Shown here piece by piece: positions 1 through 6,555 of a DNA stretch of 7,503 nucleotides. The DNA lies in the NCBI GenBank assembly GCA_964462535.1, contig CAYWXV010000098.1, positions 1-7,503 on the forward strand, given 5' to 3'. The notes under the pieces are model-generated. The model had not been told where the DNA came from. It did not search any database and saw only the letters and a program-made list of their open reading frames with translations. The translations under genes and the position numbers were made by a program. The stretch comes from CAYWXV01 sp964462535. GTDB lineage: Bacteria > Bacteroidota > Ignavibacteria > OLB7. The number at the start of each line of letters is the position of its first letter. Position 1 is the first letter of the stretch.

Positions 1-3
1 TGT

Positions 4-966
4 CTACCCCAATTCAGCTTCCGCGGCCAGGCCGCTCTTGAGTTCTCCACCGGGGTTTTCCACTTCTACCCATACTTCGAAGACGAGCTTCGTGCGGTCG
101 TCCTTCGTCTGCACGTTTTTGGGTGTGAATTCCGCGGTGGGGGATATGTAGACGACGCGGCCGGTGAATCTCTTGTCGGTGAAGGTGTCGATGGAGATCA
201 TCGCCTTCTGCCCGAGGCTCACCCGACCGAGCTCGCCTTCGGCGACATATATCTTCAGCCGGACGCGGTCGGTTTTGCTGATCGTGAATACTCCTCCCCC
301 GGCCGGTACTAATTCACCGACATCAAACCCCTTTCGAGTAATCACCCCGGCGATTGGTGATGTCACGATGCAATCATCGACGCGTCGTCGCGCCCCTTTG
401 ACTGCGGCCGTCGCGCCGTCAACGCGCGCGCGTGCCGCCTGAATATCCTCGGGGTTAGCGCCGTTGCGAAGTTTCCGCACAACAGCCAGCGCGGCCTTAT
501 GCTGTCGGTCGGCTATCGCGGCGCGGCTGCGGGCGTCTGCGAGTGTCTTCTCCGGCACGCCCCCCGACCCGATTGTCGACTCCAGTCGATGCACGTCCTG
601 GTCAGCGGCCTCCAGCGCAAGCTTTGCCTGGCGAGCCGTCTGCTCCGCCTGATCGATGTCCTCTGCGCGCGCCCCTTTGACAATCAGTCTGTACTGAGCC
701 TGTGCGGCGTCGAGTGCGGCTGTCTGCGCGTCGACCTGAATAGCCAGGTCCGCGTCGTCGATTCGAAGGAGCGTATCCCCCGCGCGGACCCGTGATCCCT
801 CACGAGCATACAGTGCCGCGATTGTTCCGGGAACCTTCGGCCCCACAACGACCTCCTCGGTCTCGATGATTCCCGACGCGTGAATCCTGCCGGTCGAGTC
901 TTCCTTGGAGCACGACACGAGTGCGAGGGGAAGGAAGAGAAGTACAAGTGTTCTGTAGTGATTCAT
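4..966 (-). CDS. HlyD/YbhG-type membrane fusion lipoprotein (periplasmic adaptor of an export pump)
   Basis: A 320-residue protein that would bridge an inner-membrane exporter to the outer membrane. The N-terminus is a lipoprotein signal: MNHYR, a hydrophobic stretch, then lipobox LVSC with Cys19. A first lipoyl/barrel half follows at about 30-75 (SGIIETEEVVVGPKVPGTI, then REGSRVRAGDTLLRID). An Ala/Gln/Arg-rich antiparallel coiled coil spans about 76-197. The second lipoyl half is at about 198-230 (VTSPIAGVITRKGFDVGEL) and a beta-barrel at about 235-320, with SPTAEFTPKNVQTKDDRTKL, a stretch typical of adaptors paired with YbhFSR-like ABC exporters. That ABC pairing is inferred from resemblance; no ATPase or permease is in the window, and such genes would lie beyond the left edge. 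The two coiled-coil arms carry similar motifs (KGARAEDI near 97, NGANPEDI near 168). Residue +2 after the lipid Cys is Ser, not Asp. The start at 966 gives a proper signal peptide, but I see no good Shine-Dalgarno. The gene is divergent from the sigma-54 activator gene. Confidence 0.93.
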   Translation of the reverse strand: MNHYRTLVLLFLPLALVSCSKEDSTGRIHASGIIETEEVVVGPKVPGTIAALYAREGSRVRAGDTLLRIDDADLAIQVDAQTAALDAAQAQYRLIVKGARAEDIDQAEQTARQAKLALEAADQDVHRLESTIGSGGVPEKTLADARSRAAIADRQHKAALAVVRKLRNGANPEDIQAARARVDGATAAVKGARRRVDDCIVTSPIAGVITRKGFDVGELVPAGGGVFTISKTDRVRLKIYVAEGELGRVSLGQKAMISIDTFTDKRFTGRVVYISPTAEFTPKNVQTKDDRTKLVFEVWVEVENPGGELKSGLAAEAELG

Positions 967-980
967 GATGCGTGCTTTGA

Positions 981-996
981 TCCAACAATGATGCCA
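981..996 (-). promoter_or_regulatory. Possible sigma-54 (-24/-12) promoter for the adaptor gene
   Basis: Read on the minus strand, this is TGGCATCATTGTTGGA. It matches the sigma-54 consensus TGGCAYRNNNNTTGCW with correct spacing and two mismatches, one of which changes the important -12 GC to GG. A sigma-54 activator is encoded just across the gap, which makes the match worth noting. Against it, the predicted transcript start would be only about 4 nt before the ATG at 966, leaving almost no leader. Confidence 0.25.
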
Positions 997-1021
997 GAGA
1001 TGATTCGGGTGATTTCTGGCA
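992..1021. promoter_or_regulatory. Inverted repeat TGCCAGA-N16-TCTGGCA in the divergent control region
   Basis: Perfect 7-bp arms lie at 992-998 and 1015-1021, separated by 16 bp. The 23-bp centre-to-centre spacing is about two helical turns, which would suit a dimeric regulator. Each arm also contains TGGCA reading outward, the core of a sigma-54 -24 box. Position between divergent genes supports a regulatory role; function is inferred. Confidence 0.4.
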
Positions 1022-1067
1022 GGAATCGGCCATTCTGTACGCCGCGTGCAGCTCCTTCACGAGTTCT

Positions 1068-1092
1068 CGTTACGATATTTCGTGACGTAACG
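1068..1092. promoter_or_regulatory. Operator-like inverted repeat CGTTACG-N11-CGTAACG
   Basis: Perfect 7-bp arms at 1068-1074 and 1086-1092 have an 11-bp spacer and end 8 bp before the first possible start of the sigma-54 activator gene. The same stretch carries an imperfect direct repeat, CGATATTTCGTGAC (1073-1086) and CGATATCGTGAC (1093-1104), the second copy running over the GTG start. The arrangement suits an autoregulatory site or an activator binding site acting on the divergent adaptor gene. The regulator that binds it is not known. Confidence 0.45.
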
Positions 1093-1099
1093 CGATATC

Positions 1100-3211
1100 G
1101 TGACTATGTTCGCCCCCATGGACGCTGATGCCGACAACAACTTCCTCTTTGCCATCAGTAGGGCGATAGCAGCTATTGGCGATCGGGACGAACTATTCGC
1201 TACCATCGTCGACACGCTTGCAACGCTCTTCCACTTCGATGCTGCCGTAATGGTGGCGGTCGATTTGCAACGGGGGACGCTGCAGCCGTTCGTGAAGTAT
1301 GCGCCGCCTGAGGTTGAGGAGATGCAGGAGTTCCGGAGTTTCGTTCGAGAGCCGGCACCGATTGCCGGCTCACCAGTGGAGCGGATGCTTGAGTCGCCTG
1401 GCGTCATGACCATTGATTATGCGGAGCTCTCCGCCGAGTACCCCGACTTCCCGCCAATGCGGTTTCTGCACGAGACGGGTATTCGGCGAGGGATGAGCGC
1501 CCCCCTCTTTAACGGCGGTCGGATCATTGGAGTGCTCAGCCTGGCATCACGGCGAGAGAACGCGTTCACACCCGATGATGCGATTCGATTCGAGAGCGTA
1601 GCTCAGCAGGTGGGGATTGCATTCGGAACGATGCTGGCATATGACGATCTTCGCCGCCGGGAGTCTGAAAAGGGTATGCTGCTCGCCGTCAGCAACGCGC
1701 TGACGACAATTCGGGAGCGGGACTCGATGATTCACGCTGTCGCGACCGCAATTGACAGTGTCGTCGGCTGCGACTTCTTTGGAATCTATTTCGGCCGACG
1801 TCGTCGAACCAGCCCGGAGCTCGGGGCTGGACTGCTGAAAATGCCGAACGGGCGATTCATTCCCCTGGCCGGGTTCTTCGATGACCGGGAGGATCTGGCT
1901 TACATCGAGCGGGAATTGTCCGATCCCCGGGGGACCCCAACTCTTGCCATCGGAGAGCGGTTCGAGACGCTCCACGCGCGGTCATCAACAATCGCGCGCC
2001 TGCACAACGATCATGGAATCGAAGCACTCCTTGGTCTATCCATCCCACTCGCAGGAAGCGAACGTGGAATGATGCTCCTTGCGCGCGAACGCCGTAAGGG
2101 CTTCGCTATCCGCGAGATAGAAACGCTCGCCGGCCTTCCGCAACAAATCGGTCTTGCCCTGGACAATCTCTTTTCGTTTGAGGAAATCGAGCAGCTCCGT
2201 CGACGCCTGGAGGACGAAAAAACCTATCTGGTGGATGAGATTCGGGGACAGCATAATTTCGAGGAGATTGTTGGAAGCAGTGGTGCATTGCGGGAGGTAT
2301 TCCGTCGCATCGCGATGGTCGCGCCGACCGATGCGACGGTGCTTGTTCAGGGAGAGACCGGAACGGGGAAGGAACTCGTTGCACGCGCGCTTCACAATCT
2401 CTCTCCCCGCAGAGAGCGCCCGCTCGTAAAGGTCAATTGTGCCAGCCTTCCGGCGCAACTCATTGAGTCGGAGTTGTTCGGCCATGAACGGGGATCGTTC
2501 ACCGGTGCGACTGAACGACGAATAGGGAAATTCGAACTGGCGCACAGCGGCACCATTTTTCTGGATGAGATAGGTGAGATGCCACTGGAGCTACAGACCA
2601 AATTGCTCCGTGTGCTTCAGGAGCGCGAGATCGAACGTGTCGGCGGAAAGGGTCCGATCAGAGTTGACGTGCGGGTCATCGCGGCAACGAATCGGGATCT
2701 GGAGAGCGAAGTCGAAGCCGGGCGGTTCCGGGCCGATCTCTTCTTCCGCCTGAACGTTGTTCCGATCAGTGTCCCGCCACTGCGGGAACGGAGGGAGGAC
2801 ATTCCGCTCCTGGTGGCTCATGTTCTTGAACGTCTGGCGCGAACCACAGGACGCAAGATCGACGGTGTGACGGAGCGTGGGATGAAGTCACTTCTCAACT
2901 ACGACTGGCCTGGCAACGTCCGCGAGCTTGAGCACATTCTTGAACGGGCCGTCATTCTCTCGACCGCTACGAGCATCGACCCCGGAACGCTTCTGGCAGT
3001 GCGGCGCCCGTCGCAGGGGGGGAGCTCTGTAAAGACGCTGGAGGACGCAGAGAGAGAACATATTCTGTCTGCGCTGGAGGTCTCGGGAGGACAGGTAAGT
3101 GGAGCGGGGGGGGCGGCTGAAATTCTCGGGCTCAAACCCACGACGCTTTCGTCACGCATGAAGAAACTCGGTATTCGCGTCGAGCGAAATCCTCGAACAC
3201 AATCCAGATGA
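1100..3211 (+). CDS. Sigma-54-dependent transcriptional activator with two GAF domains, AAA+ ATPase and Fis-type HTH (FhlA-like)
   Basis: A 703-residue cytoplasmic enhancer-binding protein that would use ATP hydrolysis to open sigma-54 promoters in response to a ligand held by its GAF domains. GAF 1 spans about 26-176 and GAF 2 about 200-352, followed by a charged linker helix at about 360-385. The AAA+ domain begins near 388 (FEEIVGSSGALREVF). It has Walker A GETGTGKE at 418-425, the sigma-54 contact loop ELFGHERGSFTGA at 458-470 (GSFTGA in place of GAFTGA), Walker B GTIFLDEIGE at 484-493, and the arginine region GRFRADLFFRLNVVPI from 541. WPGNVRELEHILERAV lies at 603-618. The C-terminal HTH is at about 670-692 (GGAAEILGLKPTTLSSRMKK). 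Length and domain order resemble FhlA (two GAFs, about 690 aa), but the ligand cannot be read from sequence. An in-frame stop at 1088-1090 limits the start to GTG 1100, ATG 1106 or ATG 1118, and none has a clear ribosome binding site. G7 (3016-3022) and G8 (3106-3113) tracts lie before the HTH. The stop overlaps the pgi start as ATGA. Confidence 0.95.
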   Translation: MTMFAPMDADADNNFLFAISRAIAAIGDRDELFATIVDTLATLFHFDAAVMVAVDLQRGTLQPFVKYAPPEVEEMQEFRSFVREPAPIAGSPVERMLESPGVMTIDYAELSAEYPDFPPMRFLHETGIRRGMSAPLFNGGRIIGVLSLASRRENAFTPDDAIRFESVAQQVGIAFGTMLAYDDLRRRESEKGMLLAVSNALTTIRERDSMIHAVATAIDSVVGCDFFGIYFGRRRRTSPELGAGLLKMPNGRFIPLAGFFDDREDLAYIERELSDPRGTPTLAIGERFETLHARSSTIARLHNDHGIEALLGLSIPLAGSERGMMLLARERRKGFAIREIETLAGLPQQIGLALDNLFSFEEIEQLRRRLEDEKTYLVDEIRGQHNFEEIVGSSGALREVFRRIAMVAPTDATVLVQGETGTGKELVARALHNLSPRRERPLVKVNCASLPAQLIESELFGHERGSFTGATERRIGKFELAHSGTIFLDEIGEMPLELQTKLLRVLQEREIERVGGKGPIRVDVRVIAATNRDLESEVEAGRFRADLFFRLNVVPISVPPLRERREDIPLLVAHVLERLARTTGRKIDGVTERGMKSLLNYDWPGNVRELEHILERAVILSTATSIDPGTLLAVRRPSQGGSSVKTLEDAEREHILSALEVSGGQVSGAGGAAEILGLKPTTLSSRMKKLGIRVERNPRTQSR

Positions 3212-4851
3212 ACCATCCAGTTGTTCCGCTGCTGCGCGAGCATCATGCGCAGATCGCAGATCTTCACATGCGCGAGCTGTTCGACGACGATCATGAGCGC
3301 TTTCGGCGAATGTCACATGAAGTGGCCGGAATATTTGTTGACTTTTCGAAGCATCGCATCGTTTATCGCACTATCGAATTGCTCGTTCGTCTCGCCGAGG
3401 AAGCGGACGTGAAAGGGTGGGGCGAGCGCATGTTCAAGGGTGATGCGATCAACATTACCGAGGGGAGAGCTGTGCTGCACACCGCCCTCCGGAACAGGAG
3501 CAACCGGCCGGTCCTGGTGGATGGAGTTGACGTTATGCCGGAGGTGAACAGGGTTCTTGAGCAGATGCGTTCGTTTACTACCAGAGTCCGTTCGGGGGAG
3601 TGGAAGGGATGGACTGGCGAAAGCATCACCGATGTGGTGAATATCGGCATTGGCGGATCCGACCTCGGGCCGGCAATGGTCGTCGAGGCATTGCGGCCCT
3701 ATGGGCGTTCTGGTCCACGCATGCACTTCGTCTCAAATGTGGATGGAACACACATAGCCGAAACACTCCGCCCCCTCGATCCTCGAACCACGTTATTCAT
3801 CATCGCCTCGAAGACCTTTACTACCCAGGAGACAATTGCTAACGCCGTCTCCGCGCGCGACTGGTTCATGGCCTTGGCAGGCGACGCCTCGGCGATCGCT
3901 CGACACTTCGTTGCGTTGTCGACCAACGGTAATGCCGTCGCCGAATTCGGTATCGACCTCGCGAACATGTTCGAATTCTGGGACTGGGTAGGTGGAAGAT
4001 ATTCGCTGTGGTCGGCGATCGGTCTTTCGATCGCCCTCTCGATCGGAATGGAGAAGTTCGAGGAGCTGCTGCAAGGGGCATACGACATCGACGAGCATTT
4101 TCGGACGGCGCCGCTCGAGGAAAATGTGCCCGTTCTAATGGCAGTTATTGGAATCTGGTATAACGATTTCTTTGGAGCCGCATCGCACGCAGTGCTCCCC
4201 TACGATCAATACCTGGCCCGCTTTCCGGCCTATCTCCAGCAAGGGGATATGGAGAGCAACGGGAAACGGGTAACCAGGGGAGGGGAGCCTGTCGGCTGGC
4301 AGACTGGGCCGATCATCTGGGGCGAGCCGGGAACGAATGGGCAGCACGCGTTCTATCAATTGCTGCATCAAGGGACCAAGCTCGTCCCGTGTGATTTCAT
4401 TGCTTCGCTAGAGTCTCACAATCCGCTTGGAGAACATCATCGGATGCTCCTTGCGAACTGTCTTGCGCAGACTGAGGCCATGATGCGCGGCAAGACTGAA
4501 GCTGAGGCGCGTGCTGAGCTCGAAAGAGATGGGCGAAGCCCGGCGGAGGTAGATCGACTTCTGCCGCACAAGGTCTTCCCAGGCAATCGCCCGACGACGA
4601 CGATACTTCTCCCGAAGCTGACGCCCCGGACGCTGGGTTCGCTGATCGCGCTGTACGAGCACAAGATCTTCGTTCAGGGGATTATCTGGAACGTGAATTC
4701 GTTCGACCAATGGGGAGTGGAGCTTGGGAAGCAACTTGCGGGAACGCTTCTTCGGGAACTGCAATCGGGCGTCTCTGCGACGACGCATGATTGTTCCACC
4801 ACTGGATTGGTGGAGCGGGTCCTGCGCCATCAGCTTCCGGACACGCCATGA
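3208..4851 (+). CDS. pgi: Glucose-6-phosphate isomerase
   Basis: A 547-residue cytoplasmic enzyme that interconverts glucose 6-phosphate and fructose 6-phosphate, linking glycolysis, gluconeogenesis and the pentose phosphate pathway. It is full length for the long bacterial/eukaryotic type (E. coli Pgi is about 549). Visible motifs: VVNIGIGGSDLGPAMV at 143-158, SKTFTTQET (phosphate binding) at 201-209, signature 1 DWVGGRYSLWSAIGLSIAL at 259-277, QQGDMESNGK at 344-353, GTNGQH at 375-380, and signature 2 ending FDQWGVELGK at 499-508. The expected catalytic residues are present as Glu349, His380 and Lys508, each six lower than the usual E. coli numbering, so the alignment looks essentially ungapped over that half. 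The start ATG at 3208 overlaps the activator stop by 4 bp (ATGA), and the gene's own stop overlaps the transporter start in the same way. Translation is therefore probably coupled along all three genes. The enzyme assignment is certain; why it sits in an operon with a sigma-54 activator is not clear. Confidence 0.98.
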   Translation: MNHPVVPLLREHHAQIADLHMRELFDDDHERFRRMSHEVAGIFVDFSKHRIVYRTIELLVRLAEEADVKGWGERMFKGDAINITEGRAVLHTALRNRSNRPVLVDGVDVMPEVNRVLEQMRSFTTRVRSGEWKGWTGESITDVVNIGIGGSDLGPAMVVEALRPYGRSGPRMHFVSNVDGTHIAETLRPLDPRTTLFIIASKTFTTQETIANAVSARDWFMALAGDASAIARHFVALSTNGNAVAEFGIDLANMFEFWDWVGGRYSLWSAIGLSIALSIGMEKFEELLQGAYDIDEHFRTAPLEENVPVLMAVIGIWYNDFFGAASHAVLPYDQYLARFPAYLQQGDMESNGKRVTRGGEPVGWQTGPIIWGEPGTNGQHAFYQLLHQGTKLVPCDFIASLESHNPLGEHHRMLLANCLAQTEAMMRGKTEAEARAELERDGRSPAEVDRLLPHKVFPGNRPTTTILLPKLTPRTLGSLIALYEHKIFVQGIIWNVNSFDQWGVELGKQLAGTLLRELQSGVSATTHDCSTTGLVERVLRHQLPDTP

Positions 4852-5729
4852 CTCGCTGGTTGCTCCTGCTCTCCCTGACATTGCTGTGGGCTCCTTCGTT
4901 CCTGTTGATTAAGATCGGTTTGGAGGAAATGCCTCCATTGTCGATCGCCACGTCGCGTCTGGCTATCGCGGCGATAATTCTATTCGTCATTCTACGTGTC
5001 CGTGGTGGTGGCGCCCCGCGAGATGGAAAGACATGGCGGGCGCTTGCCTACATGGCCTTCTTCGGAAGCGCCTTACCGTTTGCGGTGATCAGCCTGGGTG
5101 AGCAGTACACCGACAGCGCGCTGGCTTCAATCTTCAATGGGGCGACCCCAATCGCTACGTCGATACTGGCACATTTCTTCCTTGAAGAAGAGAGGATGAC
5201 GCCAGCCAAGTTGTTGGGGATAATTGTTGGGTTTGCAGGGATCGTCATCATCTTCCTTCCAGCGATCGGGTCGGGGAGTTCAAAGATTTTTGGACTGTCC
5301 GCATTTCTTCTCGCCGCGATATGCTACGGTGTGTCGATGGTTCACGCGCGCCGCAATCTTCGTGGGTTGCCGCCGCTGGTTGGTCCGACGATGCAATTGG
5401 GTCTCGGCGCTCTCATGTTGCTCCCCTTCACACTCGTCTTCGAATGGAATCGCCTTGTTGTCCCGACGGGGGCACCCCTGGCATCGATTATCTTCCTGGG
5501 TGTAATGGGGACAGGGTTGGCGTACGTCGTGTACTATGCCCTACTGGAGCGCGGAAGTGCGACGTTTCTATCTCTTGTCACCTACTTCCTTCCTCCGTCG
5601 GGGGTGTTCCTGGGTATGGCAATTCGTGGCGAACGCCCCGGGCTGAACGCCTTCATCGGATGTGCGCTGATTATCGTCGGAATAATTGTGGTAAATCTTG
5701 CTCCCCGTTGGCAGTTAAGGGAGAATTAG
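4848..5729 (+). CDS. EamA/DMT-family ten-helix transporter
   Basis: A 293-residue inner-membrane protein of the drug/metabolite transporter superfamily, built from two EamA repeats of five helices each (about 4-137 and 149-285). Repeat 1 starts with LLSLTLLWAPSFLLIKIGL and includes ASIFNGATPIATSILAHFFLEEERM at its third and fourth helices; repeat 2 starts near AFLLAAICYGVSMVHARRNL. Both repeats show the family pattern of a helix, a short loop with an acidic LxEER or RGERP-like motif, then a final hydrophobic helix. Members export or import amino acids, nucleotide precursors, drugs or other small metabolites, so the substrate cannot be assigned. The reading frame is open further upstream to 4791, but ATG 4848 is preferred: it overlaps the pgi stop as ATGA and places the first helix at once after MTR. 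It is the last gene of the coupled set, followed by 133 bp without a gene. Confidence 0.9.
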   Translation: MTRWLLLLSLTLLWAPSFLLIKIGLEEMPPLSIATSRLAIAAIILFVILRVRGGGAPRDGKTWRALAYMAFFGSALPFAVISLGEQYTDSALASIFNGATPIATSILAHFFLEEERMTPAKLLGIIVGFAGIVIIFLPAIGSGSSKIFGLSAFLLAAICYGVSMVHARRNLRGLPPLVGPTMQLGLGALMLLPFTLVFEWNRLVVPTGAPLASIIFLGVMGTGLAYVVYYALLERGSATFLSLVTYFLPPSGVFLGMAIRGERPGLNAFIGCALIIVGIIVVNLAPRWQLREN

Positions 5730-5862
5730 GATCGGCGAAGGCCCGTGGGCGGACAACGGAAAAGTGTTTGTACCGAATCGGCCGTTGCTCCCGGGAGTGC
5801 GCTGAGGGTTCGTCTCCCTCGGTGTCTACGACGCCAAACGTCCCTTTTACGTACCCGGCCTA
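5730..5862. other. Intergenic region rich in inverted repeats between the DMT gene and pxpB
   Basis: No convincing gene lies in these 133 bp. They hold GCCC-GT-GGGC (5741-5750), CAACGG paired with CCGTTG (5754-5759 and 5782-5787), the palindrome CTCCCGGGAG (5788-5797) and a longer hairpin at 5800-5824. The region could end the upstream transcript, act as the pxpBC leader, or both. No promoter with good -35 and -10 boxes is evident. Confidence 0.5.
5800..5824 (+). terminator. Possible terminator or leader hairpin
   Basis: CGCTGAGGG and CCCTCGGTG form a 9-bp stem (two G-T wobbles) around the 7-nt loop TTCGTCT. No U-run follows directly; a short TTTT occurs about 20 nt later. It is therefore a poor intrinsic terminator and may instead be a leader structure for pxpBC. 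Confidence 0.25.
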
Positions 5863-6555
5863 TTGTTGAAACCACCCCGCATATCGAAGCAAGGTGACTG
5901 TGCGATCACGATTTATGTGTCCGATCATCGTGATCGCGAGGTGGCACGACGTATTGTCGAATTGTCGCGACTGCTGCATGAGGCCGCAATTGCGGGGATT
6001 GCGGATATCGTACCGGCTTTGACATCGATCACGTCGGTTCTATGCGATGATGCAGATGCAGATGACGTCCTGCCGCAGATCGAACGTGTCGCTCTTAGCC
6101 CGGTGACATTTGCCGAACAAGGGGAGGGGAGGCTTGTGGAGATTCCGATCAGTTTCGAGCCGGGATTTCCGACTGATCTGGAGCTGATCGCACGTGAAGC
6201 GTCTCTTTCCGTCGAGGAAGTTATCGAGCTTCAACTGAGCACGGAGTATCGTGTGGCGATGCTCGGCTTCCTCCCAGGGTTCCCATATTTGGAGGGCCTT
6301 CCTGAGCCACTCAGGCGCCGTCGCCGTGTGACACCGCAACAGAGCATTCAGCCAGGGAGCGTGGCGATAGGGGGTGAATACCTCGGCATTTACCCCGTAG
6401 GTTCGCCGGGAGGATGGTGGATAATCGGAGCGACGCGGATGTCACTATTCGATCCCACGTCCGAAACTCCTGCATTCCTCTCAATTGGCGACCGCTGCCG
6501 ATTTCGGAGGAGTATCGACGAACCGGGGAGCAATGTGGAACTCGCTCAATGTTGA
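5863..6555 (+). CDS. pxpB: 5-oxoprolinase subunit PxpB (KipI family)
   Basis: A 230-residue cytoplasmic subunit of the prokaryotic ATP-dependent 5-oxoprolinase (PxpABC), which opens 5-oxoproline to glutamate. B. subtilis KipI, a histidine kinase inhibitor, is in the same family. The N-terminal part is at about 1-85 (GDCAITIYVSD near 11, then PALTSITSVL at 51-60). The C-terminal cyclophilin-like domain carries YRVAMLGFLPGFPYLEGLP (129-147), PGSVAIGG (164-171) and GIYPVGSPGGWWIIGAT (175-191), followed by LFDP. Length is normal for the family (about 220-240). The first codon is TTG at 5863, with another TTG directly after it; no ATG or GTG lies close enough to keep the conserved GDCAI block, and no clear ribosome binding site is visible. 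Several usually conserved positions differ, including the GGEFGPDLE-like segment (EPGFPTDLE here) and a His that appears as Gln124. The 3' end overlaps pxpC by 7 bp, as expected for co-translated subunits that form a complex. Confidence 0.92.
   Translation: MLKPPRISKQGDCAITIYVSDHRDREVARRIVELSRLLHEAAIAGIADIVPALTSITSVLCDDADADDVLPQIERVALSPVTFAEQGEGRLVEIPISFEPGFPTDLELIAREASLSVEEVIELQLSTEYRVAMLGFLPGFPYLEGLPEPLRRRRRVTPQQSIQPGSVAIGGEYLGIYPVGSPGGWWIIGATRMSLFDPTSETPAFLSIGDRCRFRRSIDEPGSNVELAQC

Noticed and set aside
1017..1032. Plus-strand sigma-54 promoter TGGCAGGAATCGGCCA for the activator gene.
   Set aside because: The -24 to -12 spacing is one base short and the -12 half does not match TTGC, so it is not listed as a promoter on its own.
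2036..2545. 169-codon minus-strand open frame opposite the activator gene.
   Set aside because: It is antisense to the GAF/AAA+ coding region and has no recognisable features; a consequence of G+C-rich codon use.
4791..4847. Upstream extension of the DMT protein by 19 residues.
   Set aside because: It would overlap pgi by about 60 bp and add a Gly/Pro-rich stretch before the first helix; ATG 4848 fits the ATGA overlap and the family N-terminus.
5800..5824. GAGGG-TTCGTCT-CCCTC resembles a tRNA T-arm.
   Set aside because: No matching 7-bp acceptor stem, anticodon arm or D-arm can be placed upstream, the loop lacks the usual A, and no CCA follows in register.
5321..5869. 182-codon plus-strand open frame overlapping the end of the DMT gene and the gap.
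   Set aside because: It overlaps the clearly real DMT gene in another frame for most of its length, has no family-like motifs, and its Ser/Cys/Arg-rich composition is typical of a shadow frame.
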